Below, piece after piece: positions 6,327 through 12,550 of a DNA stretch of 12,550 nt (its first letter is position 1; the number at the start of each line of letters is the position of its first letter). A program made the translations under genes and the position numbers. The notes under the pieces were generated by a model. It was not told the origin of the DNA. It saw nothing but the letters and a program-made list of their open reading frames with translations, and searched no databases. Origin of the DNA: Deltaproteobacteria bacterium (GTDB lineage: Bacteria; Myxococcota_A; UBA9160); the NCBI GenBank assembly GCA_003520425.1, contig DOUU01000193.1, positions 6,945 to 19,494 of the forward strand. The letters run 5' to 3'.

Positions 6327-7759
6327 CGGACGCGCTCGAGACGCGCAGCGAAGAATCCGTCCGTGTCGTCGCGCTGCGGGAGGCAGCGCAGATAGCCGCT
6401 CTCCGTCAGGACCGGAGCGAGCCGGGGCGGGAGTTCGGAGATCGGGACCAGACGGAAGCCCGGCTGCTCGGTCAAGAAGGTGCTCACCACCGCCTCGTTC
6501 TCCTCGGGCAAGAGCGTGCAGGTACTGTAGACGAGCGCTCCGCCCACCCTCAAGCAGCTCGACGCCTGCGCGAGGATGGCGCCCTGCACGTCGGCGAGCT
6601 TCGAGATGTCGGTGGGAGCCACGCGCCAGCGCGCGTCGGGATTGCGGCGCAGGGCGCCGAGACCCGAGCACGGTGCGTCGACAAGCACGCGGTCGAAGGG
6701 TCGCTCCTCCACGAGATCGCTCAGGGGCGCGGAGGCGTCGCGCACACGCGTCTGCACGTTCTCAAGGCCAAGGCGCCGCGCATCCCGGCGCAAAAGGCCA
6801 AGGCGCCGGGTGTGGCGGTCGAGGGCCAGGACGCAGCCCCCCGGCCCGAGGCGCTCCGCAATCCCCGTCGCCTTCGCGCCAGGCGCCGCGCAGGCATCGA
6901 GAACGCGGTCGGCGGGCTGGGGATCGAGCAGCTCGACCACGAGCTGCGAGGACTCGTCTTGCACCGTCATGCGCCCGCTCTGGAAGGCGGGGTCGCGGCC
7001 CGGATCGCCGCGCCGGCCGAGCACGATCCCATCGGGCGCGAGCCGACACGCCGTGGCGTTGGGGAAGCGGGTTACGAGCTCGGCGAGAAGGGCGTCGCGG
7101 GTCGTCCGCAGGCGATTGGCGCGCACCGTGCGCGGGGGGACCTCGTTCAGCGCCCGGGCGAGGGCGGCGGCCTCTTCGGGCCCAAACACGTCGATCCAGC
7201 GCTGCGCGAGCCAGGCAGGCTGCGAGAGCGCGTGGGTGAGGTGTCCGACGGGGTCGGTCGCGAGATCAGGCAGCGCGAGCTGCTGGAACTCCCCGGCAAA
7301 GCGACGGAGCACCGCGTTCACGAGACCGCCCGCGCGCTCGGCGCCGAGGGCATGCACGCAGCGCACCGACTCGTCGACCGCCGCCGAAGAGGGAATGCGC
7401 TCGGAGAAGACGATCTGATAGGCCCCAAGGCGCAGTCCCGCCACGACGATGGGCTCGAGCTTGTCGAGCTCGCGGTCGAGGACCTTGGAGAGGAGGTAGT
7501 CGAGGCGGCCGCGCCAGCGCAGCGTCCCATACACGAGCTCCGTCGCGAGCGCCCGGTCCGGACCCACGAGCGGACTCTGTGCGAGAGCGGCGTGGAGGGC
7601 GAGATCGGCATAGGCGCGGGTGCGCTCGACCCGAAGCAGGACACGCAGCGCGAGAAGCCGGGCCTGTGTGGGTGCGCCGCGACGGCGAAATCCACCGCGG
7701 CGCGCGGGGCGGCCGCGCCCGGGACGCGCACCGACGGGGCTCTGGCTCCCTCCCCGCAC
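6323..7759 (-). CDS. rsmB: 16S rRNA (cytosine-967 C5)-methyltransferase RsmB
   Basis: Methylates C967 of 16S rRNA using S-adenosylmethionine. The 478-residue protein has an N-terminal NusB-like RNA-binding domain (about 30-165, with [20 protein letters not shown] at 71-90) and a Rossmann methyltransferase domain. Motif I is [12 protein letters not shown] (288-299). The two cysteines typical of RNA m5C enzymes are present: C364 in DAPCSG and C414 in [12 protein letters not shown]. The C-terminal [15 protein letters not shown] (460-474) is also conserved. It is slightly longer than usual because of an Arg/Gly-rich N-terminal extension of about 30 residues. The GTG at 7759 has GGAG 7 bases upstream, and an in-frame TAA two codons upstream rules out an earlier start. 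It lies 67 bases after fmt and overlaps rpe by 4 bases. Confidence 0.96.
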   Translation of the reverse strand: MRGGSQSPVGARPGRGRPARRGGFRRRGAPTQARLLALRVLLRVERTRAYADLALHAALAQSPLVGPDRALATELVYGTLRWRGRLDYLLSKVLDRELDKLEPIVVAGLRLGAYQIVFSERIPSSAAVDESVRCVHALGAERAGGLVNAVLRRFAGEFQQLALPDLATDPVGHLTHALSQPAWLAQRWIDVFGPEEAAALARALNEVPPRTVRANRLRTTRDALLAELVTRFPNATACRLAPDGIVLGRRGDPGRDPAFQSGRMTVQDESSQLVVELLDPQPADRVLDACAAPGAKATGIAERLGPGGCVLALDRHTRRLGLLRRDARRLGLENVQTRVRDASAPLSDLVEERPFDRVLVDAPCSGLGALRRNPDARWRVAPTDISKLADVQGAILAQASSCLRVGGALVYSTCTLLPEENEAVVSTFLTEQPGFRLVPISELPPRLAPVLTESGYLRCLPQRDDTDGFFAARLERVR

Positions 7760-7826
7760 GGCTTAGCTCCCCCCCCGCGTCGCCATCGGAGAAGTGTACC
7801 TCACAGCGCAAAGACGGGGCTGCGAA

Positions 7827-8792
7827 TTACGCGTCCGCGCGCTCGGCGCCGAGGACGGCACCGTCGGAGATCGCCCGGCCCCGCAGAAAATCCGCTGTTC
7901 CAAGAGGACGGCCGCCGGCGCGCTGCATGCGAAGGGGAGCGAGCCACCCCTCACCGGTCGCGATGCGCAGCGCGGCTTCTCCGCCGAGGCGAACCGTCCC
8001 CGGGCGAGCGTCTGCCTTGCCCGAGAGCGCGCGCGCCGCGAGGATGCGCAGCATCTCGCCGCAGAGCGTGGTGCGCGCTCCCGGGTGCGGGGAGAGGGCG
8101 CGGACGCGCCGGACGAGGAGCGAGGCCGACTCCCGGAAGTCGAGCCAAGCCTCGCCGGGCTCGAGCTTCGGAGCGAAAGTCGCCCGGGCCTCGTCTTGCG
8201 GGGTCCAGCGGATGCTTCCGTCGGCCACGGCCTCGACCGCTTCGGCGATGGCGTCGGCCGCGAGTGCAGCAAGCCGTGCCTCGAGCTCGCCGGCGCTCTC
8301 CTCATCGCCGATGGGCGTTGCCCGCGAAAAGGCGACGGGCCCGCCGTCCATCTCTCGCTCCACCCGCATGACCGAGACTCCGGTCTCGCGCATTCCTGCC
8401 AGGATGGCGCGGGGAATTGGCGCAGCTCCCCGCAGCTCAGGCAAAAGGCTTGCATGTCCGTTGATGGTGTAGCCGACGGAGGGGAGCTCGCGAACCGCCT
8501 TCGGGAGGAACTGACCGAAGGCGACGACGACACCCAAGTCAGGCTTTGCGGTGCGCAGGACCTCCACCGTCTCGCCATCTCCCACGCGCTCGGGACGGAG
8601 GAGAGCAATCTCCGAGCGCAGCGCCAGCGCAGCGACGGGAGAGGGCGAAGCCTTAAGACCCCGGCCCCGTGGACGATCGGGCTGGCTCACAACCGCGACC
8701 ACGGGATGCCGGCCCCCGCGCAACCGCTCCAGCGTGGGCACGGCAAACTCGGGGGTGCCGAAGAAGACGAGGCGAAGCGCCCTAGGCGTCAG
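7827..8792 (-). CDS. fmt: methionyl-tRNA formyltransferase, probable CTG start
   Basis: Formylates Met-tRNA for initiation, using 10-formyltetrahydrofolate. The protein (321 residues from the proposed start) has the formyltransferase fold with FFGTPEFAVP (10-19) and INGHASLLPELRGAAPIPRA (110-129). N111, H113 and D149 (in REMDGGP) match the catalytic triad. The C-terminal tRNA-binding domain has ATFAPKL (204-210) and RALSPHPGA (231-239). The conserved N-terminus needs a start before 8741, the first in-frame GTG. I see no ATG, GTG or TTG in frame for at least 27 codons upstream of 8792. The best choice is CTG at 8792, overlapping the def stop as CTGA and giving MTPRALRLVFFGTP, close to the usual family N-terminus. 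No good SD precedes it, so coupling to def is likely. Confidence 0.94.
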   Translation of the reverse strand: MTPRALRLVFFGTPEFAVPTLERLRGGRHPVVAVVSQPDRPRGRGLKASPSPVAALALRSEIALLRPERVGDGETVEVLRTAKPDLGVVVAFGQFLPKAVRELPSVGYTINGHASLLPELRGAAPIPRAILAGMRETGVSVMRVEREMDGGPVAFSRATPIGDEESAGELEARLAALAADAIAEAVEAVADGSIRWTPQDEARATFAPKLEPGEAWLDFRESASLLVRRVRALSPHPGARTTLCGEMLRILAARALSGKADARPGTVRLGGEAALRIATGEGWLAPLRMQRAGGRPLGTADFLRGRAISDGAVLGAERADA

Positions 8793-9346
8793 AGCGCCCG
8801 GCCCGAAGGGGCGCTCGTGCCTTGCCCCTCCTCGCTTTCGCGGCGCAGGGCCTTCTTGCGCTTTTGCACGTAGAGGCTGCGCTTTAGACGGCTGATGCGA
8901 TCGATGAAGAGGATTCCGTCGAGGTGGTCGATCTCGTGCTGGAAGCAGACCGCCCGCAGCTCCTCGGCCTCCTCCTCGTAGGCATGGCCTTCGAGGTCGA
9001 GGCCGCGCACCCGCACGCGCGCCGCGCGCTCCACCTCCGCCTGGAAGTCGGGGACCGAGAGGCAGCCCTCCGTCCAGGTGATCTCTCCCTCGCGCTCCAC
9101 GATCTCAGGATTCACCACGACGATGGGACTCCGCTCGCTCCCCTCCTCCGTCCACGTCGTATCCATGACGATGAGCCGGAGGGACTCGCCCACCTGCGGC
9201 GCGGCAAGGCCGATCCCCGGCTCGTCATACATGACCTCGAGCATGTCCTGGGCAAGCGCGCGGATCTCGTCGGTGATCTTCGCGACTGGCTTCGAGGCTC
9301 GTTTGAGCCTCGGATCCGGGAATTGGAGGACGGGACGAAGGGGCAT
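8789..9346 (-). CDS. def: peptide deformylase
   Basis: Removes the formyl group from the N-terminal methionine of nascent proteins, using a bound metal ion (usually iron). All three deformylase motifs are intact in the 185 residues: GIGLAAPQVG (44-53), EGCLSVP (93-99, metal ligand C95) and QHEIDH (136-141, ligands H137 and H141, catalytic E138). The C-terminus after residue 155 is a basic, then acidic low-complexity tail, as in many deformylases. The ATG at 9346 lies 12 bases after the priA stop and gives the typical MPLRPVLQFPDPRL start; the SD is weak. Its TGA overlaps the proposed CTG start of fmt, so the removing and adding enzymes of the formyl-methionine cycle are coupled. Confidence 0.97.
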   Translation of the reverse strand: MPLRPVLQFPDPRLKRASKPVAKITDEIRALAQDMLEVMYDEPGIGLAAPQVGESLRLIVMDTTWTEEGSERSPIVVVNPEIVEREGEITWTEGCLSVPDFQAEVERAARVRVRGLDLEGHAYEEEAEELRAVCFQHEIDHLDGILFIDRISRLKRSLYVQKRKKALRRESEEGQGTSAPSGRAL

Positions 9347-9358
9347 GGCCGCTCGGTC

Positions 9359-11917
9359 TCATAGCATGTTCATCGGATCGACGTCCACCGTGGTGCGCAG
9401 CGACGAGGGAAGCCTCGTCGACTCGCGCACGAGGGCACGCGCAGCGCGCAGCAAGAGTGCCTCTGACGCCGTGCGAAGGAGGAGCTGGAACCGGTAGCGA
9501 TCGCGCAGGCGAGAGAGCGGGGCGGGGGCGGGGCCGAGAACCTCGAGCGCATTGCCCTGGGTTTCGCCGGCCTCGCTTCCGTGATGCAGGAGGGCCGCGC
9601 GAGCGGCGTCCGCCAGGCGCCGTGCGCCCTCCTCCGCAGGTCCAGCATCCGATCCCGACACGACGGCGACCGCGAGCCGTCCGCACGGCGGATAGCGGAG
9701 CGCTGCCCGGTGCGCGATCTCCTCGGCGTAGAAGCGCTCGTAGTCGTGCTGCTGCACCGGACGGATCGCGTAGTGATCGGGCACGAAGCTCTGGATCACG
9801 ACGCGGCCGGGCGTTTCGCCGCGGCCCGCGCGTCCTGCCACCTGGGTCAGCAGCTGGAAGGTGCGCTCGGCCGCCCGGAAATCCGGCAAGTGGAGCGCGA
9901 GGTCCGCGGCCACGACGCCGACGAGGCGGACGCCCGGAAAGTCATGGCCCTTGGCCAGCATCTGCGTTCCCACCACCACGTCCAAGGCGCCCTCGCGAAG
10001 ATCCCGAAGCAGGGTTTCCGTTGCGCCGCGACGCCGTGCCGTGTCGCGATCGAGGCGCGCCGTCCGAGCCTTGGGGAACTGGGCGCGCACCTCTTCTTCC
10101 AGCCGTTCGGTACCGATGCCGAGGAGCGCGGTGTCCGGCGCACCGCAGCCCGAGCATGCCTCGGGCGGCGTGATCGAGTAGCCGCAGTAGTGGCAGCGCA
10201 GCTCGTGCTCTCTTGCGTGGTAGACGAGGGAGATTTCGCAGTGCTTGCAGCGCTCGGCATGGCCGCATTCGAAGCAGAAGATGCGCGTCGAGAAGCCCCG
10301 GCGGTTGAGGAGAAGGAGCGCCTGGCCCCCCTCTGCGAGGGTTTCGGCGAGCGCGCGGCGAAGCGGCGCGGAGAGGATGAGCTTGCGTCCGCGGGGCGCC
10401 GACGCACGCTCCCTCGCGAGGTCCACGATCTCGACGGCGGGAAGAGGCCGGCCCGCAATGCGGTGCGGGAGGACAAGCCGGGTGATCTCGCCGCGCTCCG
10501 CGGCAAATCGGCTTTCGAGGGCGGGTGTCGCCGAGCCGAGGACGACCGGGCAGCCCGCGCTCCGGGCGCGCGCAGCCGCGAGGTCCCGGGCGTGGTAGCG
10601 GAATCCTTCCTCGTTCTTGTAGGCCGAGTCGTGCTCCTCGTCGATCACGATGAGGCCGAGATTCTCAAGGGGCGCAAAAAGCGCGGACCTGGCACCGAGG
10701 GCGATCGGCGTCGCTCCGGCCCGCAGGCGCTGCCATTGGGCCAGCCGCTCCCGCGCCCGAAGGCCGCTGTGGAGGATCGCGAGCGCATCCCCGAAGCGCC
10801 CTCGCAGGCGCGCCAAGAGCTGGTGGGTGAGCGTGATCTCGGGAACGAGGACGAGCGCCGTTCGGCCCGCGGAGAGCGCCTCCGCAATGGCGCGCAGGTA
10901 GACCTCGGTCTTTCCGCTGCCCGTCACACCGTGGAGGAGAAAGCGCTCGAAGCGGCGGCCGTGCACGGCCTGCGCGATCGGGCGGAGCGCCGCGGCTTGG
11001 GCTGCGGTGAGCTCGGGGGGCGCTCCTTCTCCCGCGCCTCCCTTCTCAAGAAGCGAGCCAAGGCTCAAGGGCTCGCACGTCTTCTCCTCCTCGTGCACGA
11101 AGCCGCGCGCTCGGAGCGCCCGCACGAGCGCCCGGGCGCCGGGGAAGCGCCGCGAGAGGTCCTCCCAAGGGCTCGCGCCTGACTCTTCGAGGTGTCGCAG
11201 CAAGGCCGCCTGCCTCGGCGCACGGGCAAGCCTTGCGGCCTCGGTGCCGCCGTCCACCCCGGGTGCGAGGGCGATCCAGCGCACCGTGCGAGGGGCGAGG
11301 GCGGTCGCCCCTTCGCTGCGGCCTCGCACGATCAGGCCGTCGCGCTCGAGCTCGCGAACGAGCGCTTGCTGCCCCTCCCGCGAACGCACGGCGCCGCCCC
11401 GGCCCGCGCTCCTCGGCGCGCGGGAGAGGCGCTCGAGGAGGGCCTGCGCCGGGCCGCGCACGGCGCCGCGGAGGAGCGCCTCGCGTCCGCGAGCGGTGAG
11501 GGACAGGGTGCGGCGGCCTTGGGCAGCCGATCCGGGAGGGAGCGCCGCCGCGAGCGCGATCCCGACCGGACAGAGGAGCTGGTCTGCCAGCTCGCGCAGC
11601 ACTGAGAGGAGCTCGGCGGAGATCACGGGCTCGGTATCGACGACCCGAAGGATGGGGCGCAGGCCTCCCGGGCTCCCTTCGGGCGGCGCGTCACGGACCG
11701 CGACTACGACGCCTGTCACCCTCCGCGTCTCGAGCGGGACGAGGACTCGCCGCCCCGGCTGCGCATCCGGCGCAAGCGCAGGGGGCGCGAGGTAGTCGAG
11801 AGGCGCCTCGAGCGGAAGGGGAAGGGCGACCTGTACGATGCGAACGCCGGAGGCTCCGGGCACGCGAAGGTCGTCTGCGCCTTGTGCGCCTCGCGGCGGA
11901 AAGAGCGGCAATGCCAT
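9359..11917 (-). CDS. priA: primosomal protein N' (replication restart helicase PriA)
   Basis: PriA binds abandoned replication forks, unwinds with 3'-5' polarity and reloads the replisome. The 852-residue protein has the N-terminal DNA-binding domain (about 24-115, VQVALPLPLEAPLDYLAPP at 28-46). Helicase motifs follow: Walker A GVTGSGKTE (330-338), DEEH (426-429), GSATP (461-465), GTQMLAKGHDFPGV (650-663) and QVAGRAGRG (692-700). Eight zinc-binding cysteines sit in pairs between motifs III and V: C548/C551, C557/C560, C575/C578, C588/C591. The start is uncertain. The ATG at 11917 adds about 23 residues before the family N-terminus and has no SD. A GTG at 11863 would give 834 residues but also lacks an SD. 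The frame stays open to 12145 in the region of the divergent gene. It is the first gene of the operon with def, fmt, rsmB and rpe. Confidence 0.95.
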   Translation of the reverse strand: MALPLFPPRGAQGADDLRVPGASGVRIVQVALPLPLEAPLDYLAPPALAPDAQPGRRVLVPLETRRVTGVVVAVRDAPPEGSPGGLRPILRVVDTEPVISAELLSVLRELADQLLCPVGIALAAALPPGSAAQGRRTLSLTARGREALLRGAVRGPAQALLERLSRAPRSAGRGGAVRSREGQQALVRELERDGLIVRGRSEGATALAPRTVRWIALAPGVDGGTEAARLARAPRQAALLRHLEESGASPWEDLSRRFPGARALVRALRARGFVHEEEKTCEPLSLGSLLEKGGAGEGAPPELTAAQAAALRPIAQAVHGRRFERFLLHGVTGSGKTEVYLRAIAEALSAGRTALVLVPEITLTHQLLARLRGRFGDALAILHSGLRARERLAQWQRLRAGATPIALGARSALFAPLENLGLIVIDEEHDSAYKNEEGFRYHARDLAAARARSAGCPVVLGSATPALESRFAAERGEITRLVLPHRIAGRPLPAVEIVDLARERASAPRGRKLILSAPLRRALAETLAEGGQALLLLNRRGFSTRIFCFECGHAERCKHCEISLVYHAREHELRCHYCGYSITPPEACSGCGAPDTALLGIGTERLEEEVRAQFPKARTARLDRDTARRRGATETLLRDLREGALDVVVGTQMLAKGHDFPGVRLVGVVAADLALHLPDFRAAERTFQLLTQVAGRAGRGETPGRVVIQSFVPDHYAIRPVQQHDYERFYAEEIAHRAALRYPPCGRLAVAVVSGSDAGPAEEGARRLADAARAALLHHGSEAGETQGNALEVLGPAPAPLSRLRDRYRFQLLLRTASEALLLRAARALVRESTRLPSSLRTTVDVDPMNML

Positions 11918-11930
11918 ATGCACGGAGAGT

Positions 11931-12550
11931 ATGCGCCAAGGACGCCCGCGTCCCATTTCGCGAATCGAAGTGCGCGAGAGCGCGCGGGGACGCGAGCTCT
12001 GCGTCGACGGCACCTTCGCCTCGCTCTGGCGGCCCGGAAAGGTGACCACGGGATCGGTGTGGGACGCGCTTGCCGCGCCCCTGCTTTCGCTTCCCCGAGG
12101 TCGGTGCAGAAGCGTCCTCCTCCTCGGTCTTGGTGGAGGGAGCACAGCGCGTGTGGCTCGCGCCCTTCTCCCCCATGCGCGGATCGTCGGAGTCGAGCGC
12201 GATCGCCACGTGGTCGGTGCTGCACGCCGACACTTCGAGCTCGATAGCCTCCGCCTCGAGGTGGTCTTGGCCGACGCCCGCGGCTACCTCACGCAGGGGA
12301 GGGGGAAGTTCGACGCGGTGCTCGAGGACGTCTTCGTGGGATCGGGCGCTGAGGTTTGCAAACCCGACTGGCTCCCAGAGCCCGGCCTCGCCCTCGCCGC
12401 GCAGCGCCTTCGCCCGGGAGGCCTTCTCGCGACGAATAGTCTCGACGAGGTTGCCGCGGCGGCGCGGGCCCTGCGCGCGAACGTCGGCCCTCCGATCTCC
12501 ATCGAGGTGCGGGGCTACGACAACCGGATCCTCGCGGCGGGACCGGCGGG
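11931..12550 (+). CDS. spermidine synthase-like / SAM-dependent methyltransferase-fold protein (partial, runs off window)
   Basis: The first 206 residues are present; the gene continues past the right edge. Residues 60-135 form a Rossmann nucleotide-binding core: VLLLGLGGGSTARV (62-75), VGVERD (87-92, E89 at the ribose-binding position), LADARGYL (113-120) and KFDAVLEDVF (126-135). This layout is that of spermidine synthase-like proteins (glycine loop, then acidic residue, then an aspartate-rich loop). The catalytic aspartates of true polyamine synthases are not clearly all present, so a related methyltransferase-fold enzyme of unknown substrate is as likely. The start is ATG 11931, with GGAG only 3 bases from it; a GTG at 11970 is the alternative. 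It diverges from priA with 13 bases between the proposed starts. Confidence 0.75.
   Translation, partial: MRQGRPRPISRIEVRESARGRELCVDGTFASLWRPGKVTTGSVWDALAAPLLSLPRGRCRSVLLLGLGGGSTARVARALLPHARIVGVERDRHVVGAARRHFELDSLRLEVVLADARGYLTQGRGKFDAVLEDVFVGSGAEVCKPDWLPEPGLALAAQRLRPGGLLATNSLDEVAAAARALRANVGPPISIEVRGYDNRILAAGPA

Noticed and set aside
7760..7826. Possible element in the 67-base fmt-rsmB gap, including a run of eight C at 7769-7776
   Set aside because: No convincing stem or ORF. The run is the G-rich SD of rsmB on the minus strand and at most a spot where read errors may occur.
6299..8371. Very long plus-strand ORF (690 codons) opposite rpe, rsmB and fmt
   Set aside because: GC-rich codon bias on the minus strand removes stops from the antisense frame. 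The translation is Arg/Ala/Gly-rich with no motif, while the minus-strand genes are unmistakable.
9581..11182. Plus-strand ORF of 533 codons opposite priA
   Set aside because: Antisense shadow of priA; no domain is recognisable and the sense strand carries complete helicase and zinc motifs.

Overview
The window is GC-rich bacterial chromosome carrying mostly housekeeping genes packed on the minus strand. I see no mobile element, phage gene, CRISPR array or rRNA. Dense packing, GC-rich third codon positions, frequent GTG starts and 4-base stop/start overlaps suggest a high-GC Gram-negative, plausibly of the delta-proteobacterial or Myxococcota kind. The probable lipoprotein also points to a Gram-negative envelope. 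The lineage is an inference and was not tested.

Left part (1-4481). A possible fragment of a plus-strand gene ends at 80. greA (transcript cleavage factor) runs leftward from 616, with a TTGACA-type promoter in the 162-base gap it shares with a divergent CPBP-family membrane protease (779-1438). That protease meets the next unit tail to tail, with both stop codons inside one CTAG. The next unit is a probable four-gene minus-strand operon, in transcription order: an unrecognised 85-residue protein, a histidine-phosphatase (RHG) enzyme, a RidA-family protein and an AMP-forming acyl-CoA ligase. The gaps are 37 bases, 8 bases and a 4-base overlap. Its joint function is unknown and it is the least explained part of the window.

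Middle (4482-5642). A hairpin-rich gap with a candidate promoter separates this operon from a bifunctional-nuclease (BFN/DUF151) domain protein with a lipoprotein-type signal. Upstream of that lies tRNA-Pro(CGG) with an encoded CCA end and a strong terminator hairpin.

Right part (5643-11917). This is a translation and replication-restart operon on the minus strand: priA, def, fmt, rsmB, rpe. The order resembles the well-known priA-def-fmt-rsmB...rpe cluster of Bacillus subtilis. def and fmt act at opposite ends of the N-formylmethionine cycle. def/fmt and rsmB/rpe are joined by CTGA and GTGA overlaps, and fmt appears to start with CTG. Diverging from priA by only 13 bases is a spermidine-synthase-like methyltransferase-fold gene cut by the window end.

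No gene-free stretch exceeds 300 bases; the longest is 4482-4749. I found no clear new defence or mobile system. The best leads are the four-gene operon with its unknown small protein, the CTG start of fmt and the exported BFN protein.
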